DNA of 64,000 bases, taken from contig CAKOTF010000006.1 of the NCBI GenBank assembly GCA_934120045.1, positions 27,519-91,518 on the forward strand, written 5' to 3'. The notes below the pieces were generated by a model, which worked only from the letters and a program-made list of their open reading frames with translations, searched no databases and was not told the origin of the DNA. This document shows, piece by piece, positions 18,579-28,905 of the stretch (its first letter is position 1; the number at the start of each line of letters is the position of its first letter). The DNA comes from an uncultured Clostridia bacterium. Its GTDB lineage: Bacteria > Bacillota > Clostridia > TANB77 > CAG-508. The translations under genes were made by a program, and so were the position numbers.

Positions 18579-18607
18579 ACTATAACATATACTAGTCTAT
18601 TTGACAA
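18579..18607 (-). promoter_or_regulatory. Promoter of the Rpn-KAP unit
   Basis: TTGTCA (18607-18602) and TATAGT (18584-18579) are 17 bases apart on the minus strand, about 120 bases before the start codon. Confidence 0.65.
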
Positions 18608-18660
18608 TACTTTTAAACAAAGAAATTTAAATATATTATACAAATTTCGACAAAAATTTT

Positions 18661-18689
18661 AAAAGATGCAACATTATTTTGTTGCATCT
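18661..18689 (-). terminator. Terminator of the exopolysaccharide region
   Basis: AGATGCAACA pairs with TGTTGCATCT around a 6- to 8-base loop, followed by TTTT on the minus strand. It lies directly after the last gene of the polysaccharide operon. Confidence 0.8.
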
Positions 18690-19844
18690 CTATTTAAATA
18701 TTTTCTTATACATTCTCTTTATTTTATTCATAACTTTTCCAAAAAAGCTTGGCCTATATGTATATTTAGAAACTAATTTATCAAATGATATTGTGTCTAA
18801 ATTTTCAAAAAACTTTTCTCTATTTATATCTGGTTTTGATGAAAAAACCATACTTGGATTGTGACTTATTGCATCATTAAAATCAACTTTTTGATATTCT
18901 ATTTTTTCTTTAACAGATTCAAATATTTTCTTTCCTCTTTCTGAATTTACAATTACTAGTGATGTACCTCTATCATCATCCATTTCTGGTAATACAGATT
19001 CTATTCCCCAAAAATCTGCTAATGTTATGTCTGAAATTCTATTTCTTTTTTTGAATTTACAATCATAACACGAATCTCTAAGAGATGTATTTTTCAAAAA
19101 TGCTTGCATATATAAATCTGTGTTATGTGAATGCATATATTCTGTATTATTAAATTTTATATGGAAATTGTAATCTTTCCACCCATTCTTTTTAGTTCTA
19201 TGATTTATTTCCTCTATGTTCTCACCATTAACTTGTTTTCGAACAAATTCTATATATTTACTATGAACTTTTGGTGATGGAACTCCATGACAAATTATAT
19301 CTTGTGTTAATAGATTTTCATAATCTTTTTGTAAAAATGATTTTAAACCTTCTATTTGACATGGTGTTCCAGTAAACATTACTTTACGGCCTTCTAATAG
19401 GAATTTTTTTACTTGTGAATATGTATTTCCTATTGTGCTTTGCAAATATTTTGAACCTCTAATCTTTTTTAAATCTTCTACTTTTTCTACATATTCATGC
19501 TTAACTCTCCAATTTTCATCAAAAACAGCACCAAATACAATTCCTCCATCTTGCAATATTTTTTCTGCAAGTAATGTAAATATTCCTCCTGATGAACTCT
19601 GTTTTCTTATTATCTCATTTTTATTTTTTACAGCATATGCTTCAGGAGAATTATCTACTTTTTCACTTGGATTTAATATGGGACAAACTTTTTCGCATAG
19701 CCCACAATTTATACATTTTTCTTTAATAACTTTTGGATATTTAAATCCCTTTTCATCTTCAACCATTTCTATTGCATTTACAGGACATATATTATAACAT
19801 GCATGACATCCCATACAATCTTTTTTATTTGTTATTACTATCAT
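18690..19844 (-). CDS. Coenzyme F420 hydrogenase/dehydrogenase beta-subunit family protein
   Basis: The 384-residue protein opens with two 4Fe-4S ferredoxin motifs (cysteines 10, 13, 16, 20 and 44, 47, 50, 54), followed by the FrhB-type domains (SSGGIFTLLAEK, GTPCQIEGLK, QDIICHGVPSP, ADFWG). Such proteins are common in exopolysaccharide clusters beside polysaccharide pyruvyl transferases, probably in a redox step of sugar modification, though the exact reaction is unknown. It ends the operon, 11 bases after the flippase gene. Confidence 0.85.
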   Translation of the reverse strand: MIVITNKKDCMGCHACYNICPVNAIEMVEDEKGFKYPKVIKEKCINCGLCEKVCPILNPSEKVDNSPEAYAVKNKNEIIRKQSSSGGIFTLLAEKILQDGGIVFGAVFDENWRVKHEYVEKVEDLKKIRGSKYLQSTIGNTYSQVKKFLLEGRKVMFTGTPCQIEGLKSFLQKDYENLLTQDIICHGVPSPKVHSKYIEFVRKQVNGENIEEINHRTKKNGWKDYNFHIKFNNTEYMHSHNTDLYMQAFLKNTSLRDSCYDCKFKKRNRISDITLADFWGIESVLPEMDDDRGTSLVIVNSERGKKIFESVKEKIEYQKVDFNDAISHNPSMVFSSKPDINREKFFENLDTISFDKLVSKYTYRPSFFGKVMNKIKRMYKKIFK

Positions 19845-19855
19845 TAGATTACCTC

Positions 19856-21382
19856 TTATTTTTTTATTTTTAAAATCTTAAATACTAATTGCTTAGTTTC
19901 TATAAATTCATTACTGTTCTTATATATTATTATAAATAACAAATTAAATATTACTGTGCATATAATACCTTTTAATATTAATGTACTTATAGAAACACCT
20001 TTTACAAAATTTGTTAATATATAACATATTGCTATAATTATAATGATAGCAATAGTATATTTTAATAATTTCAAAACATATCCTTTAAACTCACATTTAA
20101 AAACTTCAGAAAATAAATTATGTATTAACCATGGCATTCCAATTATCAACATTGTTAATACTGTTGATAATAATACCCCATATAATCCAATAAAATTAAC
20201 TAATATTACATTAAGTATTAAATTTGAAATAGCAACTATTAATGGTCTAAACATATCAGCATGCCATATTCCTGCAGAGTCTTTATATAAGTTTAAAAGT
20301 GAATTAATTTCATATATATAATAATATACAACTAAACATACTACACATGAAAAATTTAGTAATAAGTCTTTTCCAACCCATATTTGCATAAATGTTTGAT
20401 ATAAACATATTAGGCATGCTGAACAAAATCCTGAAATCCATACAATAATAAAAGTAAATTTCTTCAAGTCAGCATAATTCTTTTCTTTTGTTTCAATTAT
20501 CAAGCTATTTCCAATTCCTGCAGTACATGCTGTAAAAATAACTGATACAAAACCTATAATTGCTGTTATTATATAATAATAGTTTTGATAAACAGCTAAT
20601 ACTGTTAATCCTAAAAATGCTGAAATGACAATAGAATCAGCAGAATTTATTATAACAGAACCTAACTTGGCCGTAAATAAGTCTTTTACTCTTTGATTTA
20701 TTTCTTTGATTTCTGATTTAGCTAATTTTCCTTCTGCTCTAAAATGTGGATATAATTTATTTGATTTATATGCTGTATATATATTAATAACTATTTGAGC
20801 TAATAATAATAGTACTACATATAAATAATAGTTTCTGAATAGGCAAATTGCTATTATTTGCAATATATATTGAATGGTATTTACAGTTAATGTAACTTTA
20901 CTGATAACATCTTGTCTTTGATGTGCTTGAAGTATGCTATTCTTATAAGCAAACAACCAATATGAAAATACAGTTGCTAATAAATTTAATAAATATAGCA
21001 CATATACATTCATTCCAGCAGGTAATTCACCTTTTATAAGATATGGTACAAATGGACATATTACTAAGCCTATTATTAAGACAATTAATCCTATTATTCT
21101 ATAATATAATTTGTATAAATTCATTAATGCACAAATTTTTTCATTATCATCTATTGCAATTGGTTTATACATACTAAATACCATTGCACTTCCTATTCCA
21201 AGTTCTGCTAAATTAAGTACTTGTAATATTGATGTGAATAAACTATTTAACCCTAAATATTCTATTCCTAAAAATTTTATCATTACTGTCCTAATAGCAA
21301 ATGGTACTAATATTTGATATAATTTTAAAATTAATCCAAATATTATATTTTTTGTTGCATTTTTTGTTCTTTCAATTTTCAA
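19856..21382 (-). CDS. Wzx-type oligosaccharide flippase
   Basis: The 508-residue protein has about 12-14 membrane spans and the family opening RTKNATKNIIFGLILKLYQ followed by KFLGIEYLGLNSLFTSILQVL, typical of the MATE-like polysaccharide transporters. It would move undecaprenyl-linked repeat units to the outer face. It is the second flippase in this region (the other is at 24295), and has a good AGGAGT-type ribosome site. Confidence 0.9.
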   Translation of the reverse strand: MKIERTKNATKNIIFGLILKLYQILVPFAIRTVMIKFLGIEYLGLNSLFTSILQVLNLAELGIGSAMVFSMYKPIAIDDNEKICALMNLYKLYYRIIGLIVLIIGLVICPFVPYLIKGELPAGMNVYVLYLLNLLATVFSYWLFAYKNSILQAHQRQDVISKVTLTVNTIQYILQIIAICLFRNYYLYVVLLLLAQIVINIYTAYKSNKLYPHFRAEGKLAKSEIKEINQRVKDLFTAKLGSVIINSADSIVISAFLGLTVLAVYQNYYYIITAIIGFVSVIFTACTAGIGNSLIIETKEKNYADLKKFTFIIVWISGFCSACLICLYQTFMQIWVGKDLLLNFSCVVCLVVYYYIYEINSLLNLYKDSAGIWHADMFRPLIVAISNLILNVILVNFIGLYGVLLSTVLTMLIIGMPWLIHNLFSEVFKCEFKGYVLKLLKYTIAIIIIIAICYILTNFVKGVSISTLILKGIICTVIFNLLFIIIYKNSNEFIETKQLVFKILKIKK

Positions 21383-21410
21383 TATAATTACTCCTTTATT
21401 TCTTAATTCA

Positions 21411-24269
21411 TTAAGCTTCTGGTTTTTGATTTAATATCATTAGTCTTATTTTAACTAAATCTTTTAAGTTTATTTTTCCATCAGAATTACAATCAGCTGC
21501 TAGTCCTTCATTCGTTTCTAAATTACTATCATCTAAAATAGATTTTCTTATTTTTATTAAGTCTTTTAAGTCAACTTTTCCATCTTTATTTATATCTCCT
21601 GCTACAATAAGTGTATACTTATCTCCTGCTGATGTTGTTAATATATCTCCTGTTGCAATACTATCTGTATTGGAAATTTCTTTTTCATTTCTTGCTATTT
21701 TATATGTTATTCCTAATTTTAATTTATTGTCAAAATCTGATTTTATAGTTTGTTCTGATATGTTTTTTATTATATTGTCTTGAATAATATAATTTTGATT
21801 ATTGTTTTCCATTATTTGGAATAATGTTTGTGTTTCATTTCCTGCTTTGTCTATTGCAGTTAATGTGTAAAAGCCTTCTTCTGTTAATGTTGTTCCTGAT
21901 TTAAAGTTCTTTACTTCTTCGTCATTTAAAATTAATTTTATAGTGTCTATGTTTTCATCTGTTATTGTTGGTGTTATTTTGCTTGTGTATAGTTTTCCGT
22001 CTACTACTCCATTTATTATTGGTGATGTTTTGTCAATGTTTGTTACTTTTGCTGTTATTTGTTTTGCTTGTCCTTTTATTGTGTATTCAAATGTAAAGCT
22101 TCCGTTTTGATCAAATACGTATTCTTTACTATTTGAGTTGTTTGTTATTTGTATTTCTGCATTTGTTTTTATTGTTGCTTTTACAGATTTGTTTGTTATG
22201 TTTGTTTCTGAATATTCTATTGTTACTGGATTTTGGGTAATATAATCCTTTATTTTTGTATTTAATATATTATCAGTCCAATTACTTAATGTAATCGCAT
22301 ATAAATAATCTGCATATGTTGTTGTTTCTTTATTAGATATTTCATTTCCTATCTTTGATAATTCAACTAAATTGTCAATTTCTAAATCTTTATTACTATT
22401 TATATAATTTTGAGATTCTTGTATATTTTCTGCAATCTCATTTTTATCATACAAATTCGATATTTCTACTTTTGAATATATTATATCCATATTTTGTGCC
22501 AATTCATTAAGTTCATTTATTAGTTTTATCATTTCTGTAGTTGTAATATTTTTATTAACATTAGCTCCAATTATATTTGATTCTACTGAATATATAATAT
22601 TTATAATTTCCTTTAAACTTGCTTCATTTGTTGTATCTAATGTCATATCTTCTATTCTTCCAATTATTGAATTTATATTATTGTTAATGTTATTTATTGG
22701 AGATAATAGTGTTTCATTTGATACTAAGAAATTGTTATATTTTTCAATTATTTCTTGTTTTAATTCTGTATATTCAAATTCTTTTTCAAGTTCTTCATAA
22801 TATGTTTTTATTTCATTATAGTCATTTGAATTTAATATTTCAGGGTTTGATATTTGTTCTACTTGTGCATCTGTTAATAGTTTGAATGTTGAGTTCTGGT
22901 CTTGATTATATTCTTTATTTAAGTATTCTTTTATATTCTTTTTTCTTATATTGTTAACAATATACACTTGTTCATTATTTTCAAAATATGTATTATCATC
23001 AATTTCTATTTTTTGTTTAAATCTATCAGTTAAAGAATATATTACATAAAATACTCTAGTTGAATTAAAATATATATTATTATTTATATTTATATCTATA
23101 CTTGCATTTTCTTCAAAAGAATAAAAAACATACTCTGCACTATTATATGGATTAGGTCTTACTTGTTGTCCCCAACCATTTCCTTGATTAATACAAATAT
23201 TATTATAAATTTTTATATTTTTCATTCCTTTGGTCTTCTGAGATGCCCATAATTCGAATGAATAGCAATTTGATATTAATATGTTATCTTTTACAATTAC
23301 ATTTTCGAACTCATTTTCATGTCCTTGAAAAGTAATACCTGCATCATAAGAATTCTTTACTATATTCTTTTGAATTAATATATTTTGAGCTCCATTCCAA
23401 AATTCAATTGCATTTCCAAATCTCGAGAAAGTACTCACAGAGCTAACAGCTCCACCAATATTCTGTACAATACAATCTTTTATATAAACATTAGAAATTG
23501 GATACGTCTTTTTTACAATTCCATGTCCACCTGTATTTTCAATTTTCAAGCCTTCTATTATTGTATTAGATGATACATTAATTAAGTTATAATTGCTAAC
23601 AAAACTTAAATTTCTCTCATTTGGATTCTCCTTAGATACAAAATATAAATAATTATTTTCACAAAAAAAATCATTTTCATCCTTTAAACTTGTTTTCTCT
23701 TTTTTTCTACTACCATAAATATTATTTTTATCAAACAAAAATCCAATATTATAATACTCACTTGATAAATAACCAATACCTTTAAAATTTTCCAGGTTAG
23801 ATAAATTTAGTTTATATAAATTTTTTTCTTCTTCTTCCCAAACATTATTTTTAATTATTATATTAGCTCCACTAATTATAGGCTTATCTCCTTCTCCATA
23901 TGTTCCTATATAAAACATTTCTTTTTCTGAAGCTCTTACATTAAACCTTATTGTTCCATAAAAAGTATCTCCACATTTAAAAAGCACTTTTTCATTTCCA
24001 TAATATATTTTACTATTAGCTTCTTCTAATGACATTGGATCGTTTATATTTGTACCATCCTTTGATTTTCCATCAACAGCAACATAATATGTTTTTACTT
24101 CTTCACTTTCACTAACATTTGAAAATTCTTGTGCAGCTTTTTCCAACATAATAATTTTTTCATTATAATATATATTAGTTATGATAATTTTAATTATAAA
24201 AAAAAGTAATAACAATATAACTATTATAAATAAAAATTTAAATTTAACTCTATTTTTCTTATACATCAT
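21411..24269 (-). CDS. Secreted right-handed beta-helix protein with C-terminal dockerin
   Basis: The 952-residue protein has an N-terminal membrane or signal segment (about residues 10-30), then a parallel beta-helix of the pectate-lyase type (YYVAVDGKSKDGTNINDP opening, with many turns such as NTGGHGIVK, NAIEFWNGAQNILIQKN and AGITFQGHENEF, about 55-430). A helical linker and an Ig-like beta domain (TSPIINGVVDGKLY) follow. The last 70 residues form a type I dockerin with two calcium loops, GDINKDGKVDLKDLIKIRK and DCNSDGKINLKDLVKIRL. It is probably exported and attached to a cohesin. Location between two flippases suggests action on the polysaccharide, as a lyase, epimerase or hydrolase. The exact activity is not readable. 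Confidence 0.85.
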   Translation of the reverse strand: MMYKKNRVKFKFLFIIVILLLLFFIIKIIITNIYYNEKIIMLEKAAQEFSNVSESEEVKTYYVAVDGKSKDGTNINDPMSLEEANSKIYYGNEKVLFKCGDTFYGTIRFNVRASEKEMFYIGTYGEGDKPIISGANIIIKNNVWEEEEKNLYKLNLSNLENFKGIGYLSSEYYNIGFLFDKNNIYGSRKKEKTSLKDENDFFCENNYLYFVSKENPNERNLSFVSNYNLINVSSNTIIEGLKIENTGGHGIVKKTYPISNVYIKDCIVQNIGGAVSSVSTFSRFGNAIEFWNGAQNILIQKNIVKNSYDAGITFQGHENEFENVIVKDNILISNCYSFELWASQKTKGMKNIKIYNNICINQGNGWGQQVRPNPYNSAEYVFYSFEENASIDININNNIYFNSTRVFYVIYSLTDRFKQKIEIDDNTYFENNEQVYIVNNIRKKNIKEYLNKEYNQDQNSTFKLLTDAQVEQISNPEILNSNDYNEIKTYYEELEKEFEYTELKQEIIEKYNNFLVSNETLLSPINNINNNINSIIGRIEDMTLDTTNEASLKEIINIIYSVESNIIGANVNKNITTTEMIKLINELNELAQNMDIIYSKVEISNLYDKNEIAENIQESQNYINSNKDLEIDNLVELSKIGNEISNKETTTYADYLYAITLSNWTDNILNTKIKDYITQNPVTIEYSETNITNKSVKATIKTNAEIQITNNSNSKEYVFDQNGSFTFEYTIKGQAKQITAKVTNIDKTSPIINGVVDGKLYTSKITPTITDENIDTIKLILNDEEVKNFKSGTTLTEEGFYTLTAIDKAGNETQTLFQIMENNNQNYIIQDNIIKNISEQTIKSDFDNKLKLGITYKIARNEKEISNTDSIATGDILTTSAGDKYTLIVAGDINKDGKVDLKDLIKIRKSILDDSNLETNEGLAADCNSDGKINLKDLVKIRLMILNQKPEA

Positions 24270-24294
24270 TTTATCATTATTCCTTTCTTTTTTC

Positions 24295-25728
24295 TTATGT
24301 ATTAACTTTCCTTTTTCTTATATACACTTTTATTTTTCCCATATATCCATTTATGTCTTTATAATATATTCCAATAATTATAAAAAATATAATAATTTCT
24401 GTAGCATATGTTATTTCACAATTATAATTTAACAAAAGTACTATTGTTTGTAATAATAATAATAAATATGAAAAAATATTTTTTATATAATTTATATTTA
24501 TTCTTAATATTTTATTAGTATCTCTTAATCTGAAACTCCAAACTATAATATATGCAATTAATGTAGAAATAGCTGCACCAATAGCGCCAAATATATTTAC
24601 TAATATTATATTAAATACTATATTTATTACAGCTCCAATTATCGTAGTTTTAGCAATGACCTTTGTGTTTTTATTGGCTACAAATATTCCTTCTAATAAT
24701 CCAGACAATGCTCCAAATATAACAGAAATCATTAAAAATGGAGCATACTTCCAAGCACTATAAAAATTCTTAGCAAATAAAATTTTAGCAATAATTTTAT
24801 CACATAAAATTAATATAGAACACATAATCACTAATCCTAAATTATATAATTTGTATATATTAGTATAAAACTCACTACTATTATTATCATATTCTTTTAC
24901 AGCAGATAAAGTCCAAGCTTGATTAAATATTGTTTGAAAAATATTTAAAATAGATGGTATTTTATATGCAACAGAATAAATCCCATTAATAGCAACTCCA
25001 CATATCCATGTAACTACATATCTATCTGAAACATTAGTTATCCACCAACCAATTGTATTAAATATCATAGGTTTACTATATTCAGCCATTTCTTTTTTTA
25101 ACTTTTTGTCATTTTGTTTTATTGAAATATATTGCCATATCTTTAATTTATATATTAAATATAATGTTGGAATAAAATATCCTAATATGTTAGCAATAAA
25201 ATATCCCCTTAATCCTAATCTGAACCATAACAGAAATACTATATTAAATAATAAAATTGAAACTGAATTTATTATTGCCGCAATAGCTATTTGTTTTACT
25301 TTATCTATTCCTCTTCCAAAATTAGTTAATAAACTATACAATACTTCTCCACTATATAAAAAAATAAAATATATCCAAAATTTTTCAAGCACTCCAAAAA
25401 TATGAAAAATATTATTTATTATTACAAAAATCAAAAGAAAAATAAATGATATTATTATCATTTCCATTCCTATTGAAAAAACATTCTTTTTATTCTTTTC
25501 CTTGTCAAGTGAATACCTTAAAACTGCATTTATAATATTTAAAGTCAATATAGGAATCAACAATGATATTGTTGTTGAGTAAATATCATAAGTTCCATAT
25601 TCTTCCGTTGTTAATAAATTTGTATATAATGGTATTAATATAAAGCTAAGTATCTTTGAACCAAAATTACTTAATGATAACAATCCAACATTTTTTAACA
25701 AATATTTATATTTTCCTTCTTTTTTCAA
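24295..25728 (-). CDS. Second Wzx-type polysaccharide flippase
   Basis: The 477-residue multi-pass membrane protein starts YLLKNVGLLSLSNFGSKILSF and continues LYTNLLTTEEYGTYDIYST, a standard opening of polysaccharide biosynthesis exporters, with about 12 spans in all. It sits in the same run of genes as the first flippase but is only distantly similar, so the cluster may export two different repeat units or carry a spare. Confidence 0.9.
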   Translation of the reverse strand: MKKEGKYKYLLKNVGLLSLSNFGSKILSFILIPLYTNLLTTEEYGTYDIYSTTISLLIPILTLNIINAVLRYSLDKEKNKKNVFSIGMEMIIISFIFLLIFVIINNIFHIFGVLEKFWIYFIFLYSGEVLYSLLTNFGRGIDKVKQIAIAAIINSVSILLFNIVFLLWFRLGLRGYFIANILGYFIPTLYLIYKLKIWQYISIKQNDKKLKKEMAEYSKPMIFNTIGWWITNVSDRYVVTWICGVAINGIYSVAYKIPSILNIFQTIFNQAWTLSAVKEYDNNSSEFYTNIYKLYNLGLVIMCSILILCDKIIAKILFAKNFYSAWKYAPFLMISVIFGALSGLLEGIFVANKNTKVIAKTTIIGAVINIVFNIILVNIFGAIGAAISTLIAYIIVWSFRLRDTNKILRININYIKNIFSYLLLLLQTIVLLLNYNCEITYATEIIIFFIIIGIYYKDINGYMGKIKVYIRKRKVNT

Positions 25729-25758
25729 TTTTATATTCCTTTCAAACTATATTTTTTT

Positions 25759-26649
25759 CTAATTTTTATAAATATATTCAAGATATGTTCCTTCAATTGA
25801 TAATGATTTATCAAATTTATAATTTAATTTATAAATAAAAGATATATCTGATAATATTTTCCAATATTCTTCATCAAATTTTTTTAATAAATTTCTTCCT
25901 AAATAATGTGGTGTTTCATCTGTTAAGTAATAAATATCTCTATAGTCTTCTGGATATTTTTCAAATGCCATTGTTGCAAAAAACTGCCATAAAAAATATT
26001 CCTTTAAATACTTCTCTTTTTTCCAATATTCAAACAACAAATCTCTAATAATCTTCAAAGTCCTATTGTTAGGTTGAGAATATATAAACCAGTTATTACA
26101 TTTTATTGTATTATCTTCAATACATTTATATGTAAACATAAATAATTTTTTTTCAAAAATATATTCAGGAATTTCTTTCATAATATAACATGTTGAATCA
26201 ATCCATAATCCTCCATGTTCTATTAACAATTCCGTTCTCATTATATCTGCAAAATGTGTATTACTTATTATTCCTTTTTTCCAATTTTTAACGACAAAAT
26301 CTGGTAATGAGACATATTCCATATAATTTTGTGCTGTTATTATATGTATATCATAATTCGATAAATACTTATATATATTCTGTACACACTTCTTTACAAT
26401 TTTTGGAGCATCCTCTAATCCTTGTAACCATAAAATCCATACATTTAAATTTTTTTCTTTATATTCTTCACTAGAATACTCTTTTTTAATTTTATATTTT
26501 TTTCTTATATTTATAAATTTTTTATTTCTTAATTCTAAATCTTTTATTTTATCATTTGAAAAACCAATTAGTTGACTAAAACAAATATATGATTTATATA
26601 TTAAATCTCTATTTTTTATAGCTTTAATAATTTTTTTTATTTTTTTCAT
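25759..26649 (-). CDS. Capsular polysaccharide synthesis glycosyltransferase (GT32-like)
   Basis: The protein has about 296 residues. NVWILWLQGLEDAPKIVKKC and HFADIMRTELLIEHGGLWIDSTCY are the hallmarks of the Caps_synth/GT32-type transferases, with the DxD-like metal site replaced by WIDST. Cytosolic or membrane-peripheral, it adds a sugar to the repeat unit. The start at 26649 (MKKIKK) is preferred over an in-frame ATG at 26664 because GGAG lies 9 bases upstream and it shortens the overlap with the polymerase gene. The overlap with that gene (26624-26649) suggests coupled translation. Confidence 0.8.
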   Translation of the reverse strand: MKKIKKIIKAIKNRDLIYKSYICFSQLIGFSNDKIKDLELRNKKFINIRKKYKIKKEYSSEEYKEKNLNVWILWLQGLEDAPKIVKKCVQNIYKYLSNYDIHIITAQNYMEYVSLPDFVVKNWKKGIISNTHFADIMRTELLIEHGGLWIDSTCYIMKEIPEYIFEKKLFMFTYKCIEDNTIKCNNWFIYSQPNNRTLKIIRDLLFEYWKKEKYLKEYFLWQFFATMAFEKYPEDYRDIYYLTDETPHYLGRNLLKKFDEEYWKILSDISFIYKLNYKFDKSLSIEGTYLEYIYKN

Positions 26650-27865
26650 TATAAAATTCTCCATTTTTATTCAATGTTTTTAAACTCAATACTATTCCTA
26701 AACATAATATTATTGTCGTAGATGTTGTAAATATTGAAGCTCCAACAGAAGCAATAATCATATAAAAAATTATTGTAAACATTATTGTCTTTATATTTCT
26801 ATTTATCAATGATTTTTGTACAACTTTAAAAAGAATATATATCATATAAATAGTAAGCGGTGTTCCTATTATTCCGAATTGTCCTAATATCATTGGCCAA
26901 TAATTATCATTTAAGAAAGATGTTTTGTCTGGTGACATACCATATCTATTATAAAAACCATATTTCATGTACAGTAAAGAGTAATGTTTGGCTGCCATAT
27001 CAGAGCCAAATGTTGCAAATCCAGAGCCAATTGGAAAATATGTCATTGCAGTTTTCAGTCCGTATATATATAATACCGACCTTGGTGCTGTTGTATTTAA
27101 TAAATATGTATTTATTTGATATCCTCCAAAGATAGCAATTGCAATTCCAATAGGAATTATCATTCGTAATTTAATTTTTCCTTTTTTATATATATATATA
27201 TATATAAGAAAAGAACATATACATGTCATTATAGATGTTCCTTTTGTTGTAAGAATTAATTGAATATCAACTAATATCCAATACAAGAAAAATATTTTAT
27301 CTCTCTTTGCATTAAATGCTACAACTAGTAATGCAAAGAGTAAAAACATAGAATATATATGTGCCTGAGAAAAAATAAAATTAAAGCAATAAATTCCATA
27401 TCTATATTCTCCTCTCATTCCTAAATTAAAGAAAAGTGAAAGAATTCCAAATATAATTCCCAAAATTATAAAGATTTTTGACATAACATTTAATTTTTTT
27501 AATATATCATTTGCAGTTTCTTTATTTAACATCATATACATTGCAACTGAAATAAACACAATTTTAAAATTTGATATAATATCAACTATAATAATAAATA
27601 AATTTGTTTGAATTTTAGCAGTAATGTTAGATATCAATCCAATAATTATTAATACTATTACTACAAGAATTAGTTTTATAATATTAGTTGGGCATTTTTT
27701 TTTATATTGTGTTAAAGTTAATTTTAAAATTATATATATAATAGAAAAGATAGCAATAACTTCATCAGAATATCTTAAAATATTTATTTTTTCCATAAAA
27801 AGCTCTGAAATAATTAAAGAAATCAATATAAAGAATGGCAATATTTCTTTTTTTATAATTTTCAT
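26624..27865 (-). CDS. Wzy-like O-antigen/polysaccharide polymerase
   Basis: A 413-residue integral membrane protein with about 10-12 spans and one larger periplasm-facing loop after residue 250 (GLKTAMTYFPIGSGFATFG), the pattern of O-antigen ligase/polymerase proteins. GSGFATFGSDMA resembles the conserved G-x-G-x-x-xF region of Wzy proteins. It would join exported repeat units. The assignment is from topology, this motif and the cluster context. Confidence 0.8.
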   Translation of the reverse strand: MKIIKKEILPFFILISLIISELFMEKINILRYSDEVIAIFSIIYIILKLTLTQYKKKCPTNIIKLILVVIVLIIIGLISNITAKIQTNLFIIIVDIISNFKIVFISVAMYMMLNKETANDILKKLNVMSKIFIILGIIFGILSLFFNLGMRGEYRYGIYCFNFIFSQAHIYSMFLLFALLVVAFNAKRDKIFFLYWILVDIQLILTTKGTSIMTCICSFLIYIYIYKKGKIKLRMIIPIGIAIAIFGGYQINTYLLNTTAPRSVLYIYGLKTAMTYFPIGSGFATFGSDMAAKHYSLLYMKYGFYNRYGMSPDKTSFLNDNYWPMILGQFGIIGTPLTIYMIYILFKVVQKSLINRNIKTIMFTIIFYMIIASVGASIFTTSTTIILCLGIVLSLKTLNKNGEFYNEKNKKNY

Positions 27866-27897
27866 TTTTATTCCTTTCTTATACTAAATTATAAACT

Positions 27898-28890
27898 TTA
27901 TCTCATAGTATCTCTTTTTAATGTTATTTTTCTTTTTATAATAACTGCTTTGGTATATAATACTGGAAATATACCACACAATATGATTTTAACTTTTTCT
28001 TTAATATTTATATTACTTCTAAATAAAACACTTAACATATTCTTATGAATATATCTTAAACATTCTCGATATTCCTTGATATTTTGTTTTTGAGATTTAG
28101 TTCCAAGTATTTGTAAAAGTAAGAACGTGTAATTCTTCCAAATATGCCAATTAACTGCATTATTAACAATCTTACTATTAATATGTAATTCTTTTTTTAT
28201 TGTATATATATTTCTTAATGCATTTCTTCCATTATCAACGTTATAATTAGTTAACCCACTATTTTGGTTATTTAATCTATAATTATATACTTTTCTATGG
28301 CCTACTCCAACATGATTTGCATATTGAGAAGCTGTTGAAGCAAAATACAAACCTTCTCCAAACCATGGAACTGAAAAATTTATACCATTTTCTTTTATTA
28401 GTTTTGAACTATAAATTTTATTCCAAGGACCTAATTTCATATAAGGATATATAATTGCTGCAGTTGCTTTTTCTGCTGACCATGTTTCAATTTTATCATT
28501 TATCTCTTGTACTTGATCTCTTGTTGTAAAAATTTTGTCTGAAAAAGCCATGTCTGAATGCGTATCAGAAATTAATTTCATCATATATTCAACGCAATCT
28601 AATGAAAGCCAATCATCACCATCAATAATCATCAAATATTCGCCAGATGCGATCTCTAATCCAACATTTCTTGCTTCACATGTTCCTCCATTTTTTTTAT
28701 GTATAACCTTTATTCTGCTATCTTTCATAGCAAATATATCACAAATTTTCCCACTATTATCAGGAGAACCATCATCTACCAAAATAATTTCTAAATTATC
28801 ATATGTTTGATTTATTATTGAATTTATTAATTTATCTAAAAACATTTCTGATTTGTATACTGCAACAATTAACGATACCTTTTTTTCCAT
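27898..28890 (-). CDS. Family 2 glycosyltransferase
   Basis: The 330-residue protein has the GT2 start VSLIVAVYKSEMFLDKLINS, LVDDGSPDNS near residue 40, the AGE-like ARNVGLEIASGEYLMIIDGDDW containing the DxD site (about 75-98), and a C-terminal cap for acceptor binding. It would transfer a nucleotide-activated sugar to the lipid-linked repeat unit. It lies 15 bases downstream of the pyruvyl transferase gene. Confidence 0.92.
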   Translation of the reverse strand: MEKKVSLIVAVYKSEMFLDKLINSIINQTYDNLEIILVDDGSPDNSGKICDIFAMKDSRIKVIHKKNGGTCEARNVGLEIASGEYLMIIDGDDWLSLDCVEYMMKLISDTHSDMAFSDKIFTTRDQVQEINDKIETWSAEKATAAIIYPYMKLGPWNKIYSSKLIKENGINFSVPWFGEGLYFASTASQYANHVGVGHRKVYNYRLNNQNSGLTNYNVDNGRNALRNIYTIKKELHINSKIVNNAVNWHIWKNYTFLLLQILGTKSQKQNIKEYRECLRYIHKNMLSVLFRSNINIKEKVKIILCGIFPVLYTKAVIIKRKITLKRDTMR

Positions 28891-28905
28891 TTTACTTTCC
28901 TTTCT

